The notes under the pieces were generated by a model. The model did no database searches, was not told the origin of the DNA, and was given only the letters and a program-made list of their open reading frames with translations. The position numbers and the translations under genes were made by a program. From contig NZ_CP138921.1 in the NCBI RefSeq assembly GCF_047124445.1, positions 3,596,001 through 3,660,000 on the forward strand: a stretch of DNA of 64,000 bases, written 5' to 3'. Every line of letters starts with the position of its first letter. The first letter of the stretch is position 1. Shown in pieces: positions 8,935 through 17,163 of the stretch. This DNA comes from Shimia sp047124445. Its GTDB lineage: Bacteria > Pseudomonadota > Alphaproteobacteria > Rhodobacterales > Rhodobacteraceae.

Positions 8935-9418
8935 CGGTCCATCCCCGTAACCCGTTAAAGGGGGCATCTCAGAACTCACAGTCCACCCGTCCGCGGACTC
9001 GCAAAAAGCCGCGTGTCGTGTTGGTCTCACCTAGTTTGAATAAGCACCCCGGCAGCAGGGGCTGATCGCATAGGTAATTGCGAATTAGTCCTTTTTGATG
9101 CTCCTTCATCAGAAGCGCCCACCCAGGACATACATTAGTCACAAATTTACAGAAATCCACCTTAACTTTCGGATAGTTTTGCATAAGTATTTGAAAACAA
9201 ATAAAATGACGCATTCGACTTTCGATATTTTTTGCAATCTTGGTTAAAATTTGTGGCAAGCCTGCCGTTTTGTAGGTCAGGTTTGGAAACGGTTGCAGGG
9301 AAGGCTTTTTGATTGTTTCCCCTTTAGAACAACTGACGTGGGGGCATCCTTGGGTTGAGGACGAGCGATTCGGCAAAAATCCGCGCAGGAGTGCTGAAAT
9401 GTGGCGCAATTGTGGCCG
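8935..9418. other. 484-bp non-coding, AT-rich interval between sugar transferase and Wzz genes
   Basis: No convincing gene was found. The stretch from about 9110 to 9310 is clearly richer in A/T than its surroundings, with runs such as TTTTTTGCAA and ATTTTTTGCAATC. It separates two genes on the same strand, so it probably holds the promoter and regulatory region of the sugar transferase gene, plus the 3' end of the NRPS-PKS-Wzz transcript. A 146-codon open frame on the minus strand here has no family resemblance and unusual composition, so I do not call it. Confidence 0.5.
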
Positions 9419-10690
9419 CTATTTGCCCAATTTCAGGATCATTGCCGCCAATCCACCGGACACCGCCAGCAGGCCAAACACCTTCGTGAGGCGTCCCAAC
9501 TTGCGCCGTCGCCGCTGGCGTGGGGTTTCCAGAACCGGAATGGCTGCCACGGCGCGCAGGCGCAATTGACGTTCCAACTGGCCGCGGGTCCAGATCACAG
9601 GGCTGCGCATCTCCAGCACAAACACCAGGCTTAGGGCGACCATGACAGACAGCACGCCGCCCATAGCGAGGATACGTTTGCGCGAAGGCGCAATCGGCCA
9701 ATCCGGCGGCAGGGCTTTTTCCAGCACGGTGAAACTGTCGGTTTGCTGGCTGGCCTCCAGCATCTGCTGCATCTCCGCCTCGGCCTTGCCCGCAGTGATC
9801 GCCTGATACTGTTCTTCCAGCTTGGTCAGCTGCCGTTCCAAGCGGTTGTATTGTTGTTCAATACGCGGCGTGTCTTTGAGCGCGGCTTCGATCTCGGCAA
9901 TTTCGATCTGATAAAGTTCGCTCTCTTCCTGCAGACGGCGCAGGCGCTGGGCGCGCACAGAATTGCCACCGCTGGAAATGCCGACGTTCTCCAGAAGCTG
10001 GCGCTGCACTTCCAGCTCAATTTGCTGCAAATCCACCAGACGGGTGCGGAGCGCTTCGACGCCGCCAGGCAAAAGCACCGCGTTTTCCTGTTTATAATCG
10101 GCAATCTGCTGTTCCAGATTGGTGATCGCCGCACCAATGCGGCGTTCTTCCCCATCAAAGAACGACAAGGTCTCGCTCACCTGCTCGGTGCGGCGTTTCT
10201 CTTCCTGCTCCAGCACATTGTTCACCAGCTCATTGGCGACATTGGCCGCCAGAACCGGGTCGGTCATGCGCACAGACACCAAAAGCGCAGACGGGCTGAT
10301 GTCCTGGCGCCAGCGGAAATCTGGGTTGGTGATGTGGATCACGCCTGCCGCTTTGCGCAGAAGTTCCACCTTCTGCAACTCACTCAGCGGCGCGTCGTTG
10401 TAGAGGCCAAACTTGTCGATGATGGTCAGCAGGTTGTCCCGCGCCATTACCCGCTGTTCCACAATTTGCAGCTTTTGCAGAATGTCCGCGTTCAACGCAC
10501 CGGGCGAGGTGGCGCCGGTTTTGATCGAGGGCTGCTCGATCTGGATGGTGGCATAGGTCTCATATTCGCGTGGCAGACCCAGCACGTAGGCCAGCGAGAT
10601 CAACCCGCCGATGACAATGATGCTTGCCCACAGGAAGAACCTCCTGCGCAGCATGCTCAGCACCTCGCCAAATGATTGGAACTTGTCCAT
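9419..10690 (-). CDS. Wzz/GumC-type polysaccharide chain-length determinant protein
   Basis: This 423-residue protein has an N-terminal Wzz domain with a membrane segment at about residues 21-42, a long periplasmic coiled coil (about 170-300, rich in LEQQIADYKQEN, LQQIELEVQRQL and LERQLTKLEEQY), and a proline-rich re-entry segment (PPDWPIAPSRKR) leading to a second membrane helix. A last hydrophobic helix lies near the C-terminus. No tyrosine-kinase domain is fused. It regulates export or chain length of Wzy-polymerised glycans. The ATG at 10688-10690 follows GAGG. It lies 73 bp after the phosphopantetheinyl transferase gene on the same strand. Confidence 0.92.
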   Translation of the reverse strand: MDKFQSFGEVLSMLRRRFFLWASIIVIGGLISLAYVLGLPREYETYATIQIEQPSIKTGATSPGALNADILQKLQIVEQRVMARDNLLTIIDKFGLYNDAPLSELQKVELLRKAAGVIHITNPDFRWRQDISPSALLVSVRMTDPVLAANVANELVNNVLEQEEKRRTEQVSETLSFFDGEERRIGAAITNLEQQIADYKQENAVLLPGGVEALRTRLVDLQQIELEVQRQLLENVGISSGGNSVRAQRLRRLQEESELYQIEIAEIEAALKDTPRIEQQYNRLERQLTKLEEQYQAITAGKAEAEMQQMLEASQQTDSFTVLEKALPPDWPIAPSRKRILAMGGVLSVMVALSLVFVLEMRSPVIWTRGQLERQLRLRAVAAIPVLETPRQRRRRKLGRLTKVFGLLAVSGGLAAMILKLGK

Positions 10691-10763
10691 GCCCGTCCTC
10701 AATATCGTCCTGGCGCGACTCGGATTCGCGCTCTTGAAGACAATTTATGACAAGCGAATGTGG

Positions 10764-11498
10764 TTATCCCGTGGCGCAAACCGGAAAATTTGCGTTCTCC
10801 ATACCCGCCTGCGCCCCCAGGGTGACCATGGCGAGCACATGCCCGCCGCCGGTGCCACATTGTCCGGACAGCACGGTGCCCTCGGGCACCTCGCCCACAG
10901 AATGCATAAAGCGCGCGGTAAACCCGGTGCTGCGCACGTTGAGCGTGACTTGAATGGTCTCAAAGCCAAACAGGGTCTGGGTCAGGGGATATTGCGCCTT
11001 GTAAACCGCCTCTTTGGCGCAAAATAGCCGCCGCGCCATCAACGCGCGACGCGGTGCAGGCACCTCCATCAACCAGGCGCGTTCCTGCGGCAGGCAGATC
11101 TCGGCGGTCAGGTCATCATGCAGCGGTGCATCCGGTTCCACATCCACACCCAACGCGCGGAAGTGGCCCTCTGTGCCCACGATGGCGACACAGCTGGTGG
11201 CGTCATGGGTGATAGAACCGGTCAGACCCTTGGGCCATTGCGGCGCACGGTCGGGGCGTGTCGGCACCGCTTGCTCCGGTTGCCCCAAAGACTGCATTGC
11301 TAGTCGCGCGGCTTGCCGTCCGGCGGCAAACTCGCGCCGCCGTTTTGGCACCGCGCGGGCAATGGCCGGGGCTTCCTGCGGCCACACAACGGCCACGCCA
11401 CGCGCGGGATCTGTAACGGCGACGGCGACCTGTGGCGGGGCAATGCGCTCCGCCAGAGATTTTAGGGCCACAAGGTGCTGGTTGGGCGACAGGCTCAT
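10764..11498 (-). CDS. 4'-phosphopantetheinyl transferase (EntD/Sfp superfamily)
   Basis: The 244-residue protein carries the superfamily motifs: GSITHDATSCVAIV near residue 94, LGVDVEP near residue 115 (the Mg-binding Asp-x-Glu), and FCAKEAVYKAQYP near residue 160 (WxxKEA-like). It transfers phosphopantetheine from CoA to the serine of carrier domains, activating the neighbouring NRPS PCP and PKS ACP. Its start overlaps the NRPS stop by 4 bp, so supply of the activating enzyme is tied to the assembly line. The sequence is EntD-like rather than AcpS-like. Confidence 0.93.
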   Translation of the reverse strand: MSLSPNQHLVALKSLAERIAPPQVAVAVTDPARGVAVVWPQEAPAIARAVPKRRREFAAGRQAARLAMQSLGQPEQAVPTRPDRAPQWPKGLTGSITHDATSCVAIVGTEGHFRALGVDVEPDAPLHDDLTAEICLPQERAWLMEVPAPRRALMARRLFCAKEAVYKAQYPLTQTLFGFETIQVTLNVRSTGFTARFMHSVGEVPEGTVLSGQCGTGGGHVLAMVTLGAQAGMENANFPVCATG

Positions 11499-14400
11499 GT
11501 CCGTGCCCTCCGGCGCGCCCGCATCGCGCGGCGCTTGCTCATGGTCTCCGCGCGGCTCTGCGCTTGGTCGCTGACCTCTTCGGCGGCTTTGGCCTCCGGC
11601 GCATCCGCCGGTTTCGGCGTGCCGGTCAGTTCCTGCACACGGCCCGCCAAGGCGTTGAGCGTGGGAAAGCGGAACACATCGGTGATCGACAGCTTTGCCG
11701 CGCCGGAGCGCGCCCGAATTTCGCGATGGGCCTGCACCGCCAGCAAGCTGTGGCCGCCCAGATCAAAGAAGTTGTCGGTCGCCACCACTTCGCGCACGCC
11801 CAGCACCTCGGCCCAGACATCCGCGACCAGTTTGGCAATGTCACCGCCCGCCGCCACAGGCGCTGCTGGTGCGGCGACTTCTACTTTGGGCGTGGTGATT
11901 TTGCGGGTCTCTTCGGGCCGAGGCAGCGCCTTGCGGTCGACCTTCTTGTTGGGTGTCAGCGGGAAGTCCTTGAGCGTCACATAATGCTGGGGCCGCATGA
12001 AGCTTGGCAGGTGCTCGCGCAGTTGCGTGCGAATGTCGGCTTCCGCAGGCACATCGCCGCGTAGATAGGCCACCAGCCGCACGTCACCTTCGGTGTCCTC
12101 GCGCGCCATGACCACCGCTTGCGCCACGCCGGGCACCTCTTCCAGCCGGGTTTCAATCTCGCCCAGCTCAATGCGATAGCCGCGCAGCTTCACCTGATGA
12201 TCCACACGTCCAAGGAAGTCGAGCTTGCCGTCCGCGCGCCAGCGTACAAGGTCGCCGGTGCGATAGAGACGTCCATCCCCAAACGGGTTGGCCACAAACC
12301 GCTCCGCCGTGAGCTCCTCGCGCCGCCAGTACCCACGGGTCACCCCTGCGCCACCGATCAGCAACTCACCGGCCACGCCCACGGGCACAGGCGCGCCCGC
12401 GTCGTCCACCACGTAGACCTGCGTGTTGGCAATGGGAGCGCCGATGTTGGCCACGCCTTCGCTCGCGTCCGCCATCGCCGTGGTCGACCAGATTGTGGTC
12501 TCCGTTGGCCCATACATGTTCTGCACGCGGGCACCGCTCGCTGCGTTCAGATCGGCCACCAAACTGCCAGACAGCGCCTCGCCGCCCACCATCATCTGCT
12601 GCACACCGGACAGCGCAAACCGCGCTTCTTCGTTGGCGGTCAAAAGCCGTGCCATCGACGGGGTGCATTGCAGGTGGCTGACCTCATGCCGGATCATCTG
12701 CGCCGCAATCGACGCATCCTCAGGGTCCAGCTCGCCGCCTTCGTTGGCGCGTTTCAGCACCTCGGCCAGCGGTTTTAGCCCTTCCAACACGGTCGCGCTG
12801 TCGATGCCGTAATCGATCAGACAGGCGATCTCGGTCACACCGATGCGTTTGACCTGTTCCACCCGATCCAAGGCATCCTCAACGGTGCCAAACAACCCGC
12901 TGTCCTCAAAATACCGCAGGAAGGCGAAGTCGAGGATTTCCTCCAGCTCGTCGTCGCTCAGGATGCCGAGGTCGAGCTCAAAGGCGTTGTTCACCCCTTC
13001 GGGTTTCTTGAACGCCGGGAAGGCCCAGGCGTAGCTTTTGATCAAGCCAGCAGCGGCGCGCAGGTAGTCTTTCATTGGCTCGCGCGCAATCTCGCGGGCT
13101 TTTTCGCGATCCTCGGCCAGGAAGCTGTGCAGCATCAAGGTGACCGTGAAGTCATCCGGATCATGCCCCGCCTCACGCAGCGCATCATGATAGAGCGCAA
13201 TCTTCGCCCCCACTTCTTCCACGCTTTGCCCCAACAGGTGCGTCAGCACGTTGCAGCCGTTGCGCCCCGCATCTTTCCACGTCTCCGGGTTGCCCGCCGT
13301 GGTCACCCACAATGGCAACTCTTTGGACACCGGGCGCGGCTGTGTCATCACCGGATGCATGGAGCCGTCTTTTTTCGGGAATTCCACTTCCTCACCACGC
13401 CAGAGTTTGCGCAGGTCGTCCATCTGCTCAAACATCACATCGCGGTTGCGCGGTGGGGTGTTTTCCGGCCGCAGCACAAAGTCATCCGGCTGCCAGCCGC
13501 TGGCAATCGCAAGGCCCGCACGCCCATTGGTGAGGTTGTCGATCACCGCCCATTCCTCGGCAATACGCGCCGTGTGGTGCAGCGGCGAGACGCAAGACCC
13601 GGCCCGCACGCCGATCTGTTTGGTCACAGCCGCCACCGCCGCGCCGGTCACCGACGGGTTGGGGTAGGGGCCACCAAAAGCGTGGAAATGCCGCTCTGGC
13701 GTCCAGACCGCGCAGAAGCCGTGGGCGTCGGCAAATTTCGCGCCTTCCAGCAGCAGCTCGTATTTCTTGGAGCCCTGACCATCGTCATTGCCCCAGTAGT
13801 AGATCGAGAAATCCATGCCACCCGCCGTGGCCGGCAGGCGTCCACCGGAAATCTGCGTGGTGGTTTCATCGCCGGACAGCACCAGCTTGAACCCACGCGA
13901 GAGCGTCCAGAACAGTTCCAGCACCGAAATGTCGAAAGATAGCGACGTGACCGCCATCCAACTGTCGCCTGCCTCGTAGGGGATACGTGCGTCCATCCCG
14001 GCGAAGAAGTTGGCCACATTGCCGTGCTCGACCATCACGCCCTTGGGGGTGCCGGTGGAGCCAGATGTGTAGATCAGATAGGCGAGGTCGTCGCCGGATA
14101 CGACGGCTTCTGGATTGTCTGCGGATGCCGCAGAGAGCCGCGCGTCCGTGTCCATCTCCAGCACCTGCGCGGTGTGCGCGGGCAAGTCGCGGGTCAGTGC
14201 GGCTTGGGTCACAATCACGGCTGCGCCACTGTCGCTGATGTAATGCGCCAGACGGTCGGCAGGGTAGGCCGGGTCCATCGGCACATAAGCCCCTCCGGCT
14301 TTCAGGATCGCCAGCGCAGCGACCACCAGATCAGACGAGCGGCGCAAACACAGGCCCACAAGCGCCCCACGGGTCACACCCATGTCGCGCAACACATGCG

Positions 14401-16156
14401 CGGCGCGGTTGGCGCGGGCGTTCAGATCGGCGTAGCTGAGCACCTCATGCTCAAACACCAGCGCCGAGGCATCCGGCGTCTTGGCCACCTGCGCCTCAAA
14501 CTGTGCCGCTATGGTAAAATCTGGATCAAGCGGTGCCTCAGTGGCATTCCACCCGGTCAACACCTCGGCGCGCTCTGCCGCGGGCAAGACATCCAGATCA
14601 GCCACATTGGCCGCGGTACCAATCTGCGCACAGATCAACTCCAACCGCGCCACCAAACGCGCGGCATGTTCTGGGGACACCCGCGCGGCATCAAAATGCA
14701 GGACAGCACCAGCCGCGCCAATCGCCACGGTCATCGCCGCGCCCTCAATCGGCCCGGCCAAGCCGCCGGTTGTCACTGCCAAGTCAGGCATGGTCGGTGC
14801 AGACAGCGCCGGATCGCGGGCAATCAAATCGCTGGCAAAGCTGCCTTTGGCATCGGCCTGCGCCACGCGCTCGGCCATGGCGGTATTGGCCTCGGCCACC
14901 GTGTCGTGCAGCAGTTCTGCGCCCACACGCAGCGGCACCCATGGCGAAATCAGCCCGGCGGCTTGCGGATGCTCCGCGCCGCGATAGGCCACATCACAGA
15001 CCTCCGGAAGGCCTGACCGCAGCGCCCAAATGGCGACCGCGGTCAGGATACTCTTGGAGGGAGTCTCGGAAATCTCAAGCGGCAGCTGCCGCAAATCGGC
15101 CAGATCACCCGCGCCACGGATCAATGGCAGGGTGGCTGGCACAAATTCACCCAAACGCGCGCGCCAGAAAGGCTCGGCTTTGGCAATCGGGGTCATAGTG
15201 GCGGACAGCGCCTCGCTGGCAGCTTTGTCCAAAAGCGGCAAGCGCTCGCCTGCGCGGATCACATGGCTGGCGGTCTCTGCCTGACCGGTGACGTCGGTCA
15301 AACCGCTCAGCACAACCGCACCCCGGCCACAGGCGACGGTTACATTGTCTTCGCTGACGGCTAGCACGGCGCCCGGCTCACCCCGGCCCGCGCTTTCGGC
15401 CACTTCGGCAGATGTCACTAGCAGCACCCGTCCGGCGGCGACCATCTTGGGTGCAAACAGCGGGTTAAAGTAATCGCCATGATCCAGCGCGCGTACCAGC
15501 GCCACCACATCCTGTGCATCGCGGCGGAAATCAATCCGCCCAGCGGCCTCGGGGCGTTTGGCGCGGCCAAAATAGCTGCGCTGGCTCATGTCCTGTGCGC
15601 GGGTATTGGCGAGGTCTTCGCCCAAAGCGCGCATCACATCCGGAAAGCTTTCGATGGCGGCGGCGTAACACTTGGTGTTGAGCGTCAGGGCGGTGTCGGA
15701 TTGCCCAATGTCAAACATGCGCTGGGCGACAATCTCGCCGGTGTCCGCGCCCACTTCCATCTTGTGCCAGGTAATGCCGTGGCGCGGCTCCTGTGCCATG
15801 CGCGCCCAGACTGGCGCATTCAAGCCCGCATAGCGCGGCAATGGCCCATCGTGGAAGTTCACCGCGCCTTTGGCGGGCAGCTTCAAAACGGTGTCTGACA
15901 ACATGTCCAAGTTGGCGACACTCAACAGCCAGTCAAACCGCTCCCCCAGCAGTTCGGCGGCAATGTCACTATCCGACGAAATCACCCGCAGACCAGTTTC
16001 GGTGGCCCAGTCGCGGATTTCCGGCGCGCGCGTGACCACAGCGGTCAGCGTGTTGCCAGTGTCGAGCCAGAGCGTGGCGCATTGGATCAGCAGGCTTTCG
16101 TTGCCAATCATCACGGCGGACATCGGCGCGGCGTTGGTGAAACTATCAAGGCTCAT
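11495..16156 (-). CDS. NRPS: formyltransferase - partial condensation - adenylation (with inserted luciferase-like monooxygenase) - PCP
   Basis: The protein has 1553 residues. Residues 12-~290 form a formyltransferase-like domain with the Fmt-type triad Asn100, His102 and Asp138 (FHDGPLPRYAG, VGADTG). Residues ~328-525 resemble the C-terminal half of a condensation domain, with no HHxxxDG. The adenylation domain runs ~545-1412 and is split: A3 (YTSGSTGTPKG) and A4 (FDISVLELF) precede an inserted luciferase-like monooxygenase at ~780-1135 (MupA/Atu3671 type), after which A5 (NMYGPTETTIW) to A10 (NKKVDRKAL) resume. Read against GrsA, the pocket code is D-I-L-Q-M-G-M-I-W-K, nearest the known glycine code. 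The PCP serine is Ser1470 (DLGGHSL). No thioesterase is present, so product must pass on, probably to the PKS. The ATG overlaps the GT2 stop as ATGA. Confidence 0.93.
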   Translation of the reverse strand: MSLDSFTNAAPMSAVMIGNESLLIQCATLWLDTGNTLTAVVTRAPEIRDWATETGLRVISSDSDIAAELLGERFDWLLSVANLDMLSDTVLKLPAKGAVNFHDGPLPRYAGLNAPVWARMAQEPRHGITWHKMEVGADTGEIVAQRMFDIGQSDTALTLNTKCYAAAIESFPDVMRALGEDLANTRAQDMSQRSYFGRAKRPEAAGRIDFRRDAQDVVALVRALDHGDYFNPLFAPKMVAAGRVLLVTSAEVAESAGRGEPGAVLAVSEDNVTVACGRGAVVLSGLTDVTGQAETASHVIRAGERLPLLDKAASEALSATMTPIAKAEPFWRARLGEFVPATLPLIRGAGDLADLRQLPLEISETPSKSILTAVAIWALRSGLPEVCDVAYRGAEHPQAAGLISPWVPLRVGAELLHDTVAEANTAMAERVAQADAKGSFASDLIARDPALSAPTMPDLAVTTGGLAGPIEGAAMTVAIGAAGAVLHFDAARVSPEHAARLVARLELICAQIGTAANVADLDVLPAAERAEVLTGWNATEAPLDPDFTIAAQFEAQVAKTPDASALVFEHEVLSYADLNARANRAAHVLRDMGVTRGALVGLCLRRSSDLVVAALAILKAGGAYVPMDPAYPADRLAHYISDSGAAVIVTQAALTRDLPAHTAQVLEMDTDARLSAASADNPEAVVSGDDLAYLIYTSGSTGTPKGVMVEHGNVANFFAGMDARIPYEAGDSWMAVTSLSFDISVLELFWTLSRGFKLVLSGDETTTQISGGRLPATAGGMDFSIYYWGNDDGQGSKKYELLLEGAKFADAHGFCAVWTPERHFHAFGGPYPNPSVTGAAVAAVTKQIGVRAGSCVSPLHHTARIAEEWAVIDNLTNGRAGLAIASGWQPDDFVLRPENTPPRNRDVMFEQMDDLRKLWRGEEVEFPKKDGSMHPVMTQPRPVSKELPLWVTTAGNPETWKDAGRNGCNVLTHLLGQSVEEVGAKIALYHDALREAGHDPDDFTVTLMLHSFLAEDREKAREIAREPMKDYLRAAAGLIKSYAWAFPAFKKPEGVNNAFELDLGILSDDELEEILDFAFLRYFEDSGLFGTVEDALDRVEQVKRIGVTEIACLIDYGIDSATVLEGLKPLAEVLKRANEGGELDPEDASIAAQMIRHEVSHLQCTPSMARLLTANEEARFALSGVQQMMVGGEALSGSLVADLNAASGARVQNMYGPTETTIWSTTAMADASEGVANIGAPIANTQVYVVDDAGAPVPVGVAGELLIGGAGVTRGYWRREELTAERFVANPFGDGRLYRTGDLVRWRADGKLDFLGRVDHQVKLRGYRIELGEIETRLEEVPGVAQAVVMAREDTEGDVRLVAYLRGDVPAEADIRTQLREHLPSFMRPQHYVTLKDFPLTPNKKVDRKALPRPEETRKITTPKVEVAAPAAPVAAGGDIAKLVADVWAEVLGVREVVATDNFFDLGGHSLLAVQAHREIRARSGAAKLSITDVFRFPTLNALAGRVQELTGTPKPADAPEAKAAEEVSDQAQSRAETMSKRRAMRARRRART

Positions 16157-17163
16157 GAGGAGGCCTCCTTGCGAACAGACAAAGTGGGGATTTTGGACGG
16201 TTCGCGCTGCGTCCGGATGAAGAGAGATTTCAGGTAGTGGGTGATCAGATCCCGCAGAAAATGATCCGGATCCCGCTTGGGTTTGCCGCCAATCACACGG
16301 CGCAGTTTCCACAGGCAGGCCCCAGTGACATGCGCCAAAGTGGCGGCAAAGGCATAAGCCCCGCCATGGTTCTTGCGGAAATAATGCAGGCGGCTGTCAA
16401 ACCAGTATTGCGGCATGCGCTGCCAGGTTTTCATGCCGGTAGACACGGACCCGATATGGGTCACCGAACTGGAGCGCACATAATCCGTATGCCATCCCGC
16501 GCGTTGGGCACGCAGGCAGAGGTCGGTTTCCTCAAAGTAGAGAAAGAAGGTCTCGTCAAAGAGGCCAATCTGTTCCAGCACTTCGCGCCGCATCAGCATG
16601 GACGCCCCCGCCAGCCAATCCACCCGCGTGGTTTCTGCTGGAATCGGCAAGGGGACGATGTGTGTGTGCAACGCACGGCTGATCAGGCCGACCCGCGCCG
16701 CGCCTTCCAACTCGCTACCAATCGAATGGAAGCGAAAGGCGGTCAGATGCGGCTCGTTATCTTCGCCATGAATGTAGCTGCCCGCAAAACCGCAGGTGGG
16801 CATTTGCGCCATATGCTCTAGCAGCGCCGCGATGCTGCCCGCGTCGGGGAAGGCGTCGGAGTTCAGGATGTAGACAAAGTCAAAATCCCGCTGCGCCAGT
16901 CCATGGCGGATGCCAAAGTTGTTGCCCGCGCCAAAGCCACCATTGCGGCCCGACTGCACCACCTCGACGCGGCCCGCGGCCCACTCCGCCTCAGCAATGC
17001 CTGCTGACATCACATCAAATGAGCCATCGTCACTGTCATTGTCGACAATCACGATCTGCCCGTCGAACCCGGCCATTTCCCGCGCTGCCGCCTCGGCCGC
17101 TTTCAGGGTCATCTCCGGCGTGCGCCAGTTCAGGATCACGGTCAAAAGGGAGGGGCCGCTCAT
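16153..17163 (-). CDS. GT2-family glycosyltransferase, rhamnosyltransferase-like, between PKS and NRPS
   Basis: The 336-residue protein shows the GT2 fold: TVILNWRTPEMT at the start, VIVDNDSDDGS near residue 38, NGGFGAGNN near residue 75 and an ILNSDAFP metal site (xDx) near residue 100. WLAGASMLMRRE, FDETFFLYFEETDLCLRA and a basic C-terminal stretch match the WbbL/rhamnosyltransferase-like subgroup. It overlaps the PKS stop and the NRPS start by 4 bp each, so it sits inside the assembly-line operon. This is the main sequence argument that the peptide-polyketide product is made together with a glycan. Acceptor and donor sugar are unknown. Confidence 0.9.
   Translation of the reverse strand: MSGPSLLTVILNWRTPEMTLKAAEAAAREMAGFDGQIVIVDNDSDDGSFDVMSAGIAEAEWAAGRVEVVQSGRNGGFGAGNNFGIRHGLAQRDFDFVYILNSDAFPDAGSIAALLEHMAQMPTCGFAGSYIHGEDNEPHLTAFRFHSIGSELEGAARVGLISRALHTHIVPLPIPAETTRVDWLAGASMLMRREVLEQIGLFDETFFLYFEETDLCLRAQRAGWHTDYVRSSSVTHIGSVSTGMKTWQRMPQYWFDSRLHYFRKNHGGAYAFAATLAHVTGACLWKLRRVIGGKPKRDPDHFLRDLITHYLKSLFIRTQREPSKIPTLSVRKEASS

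Noticed and set aside
8969..9409. A 146-codon minus-strand frame in the AT-rich gap
   Set aside because: Odd composition, no ribosome-binding site and no family resemblance; the gap is better read as regulatory DNA.
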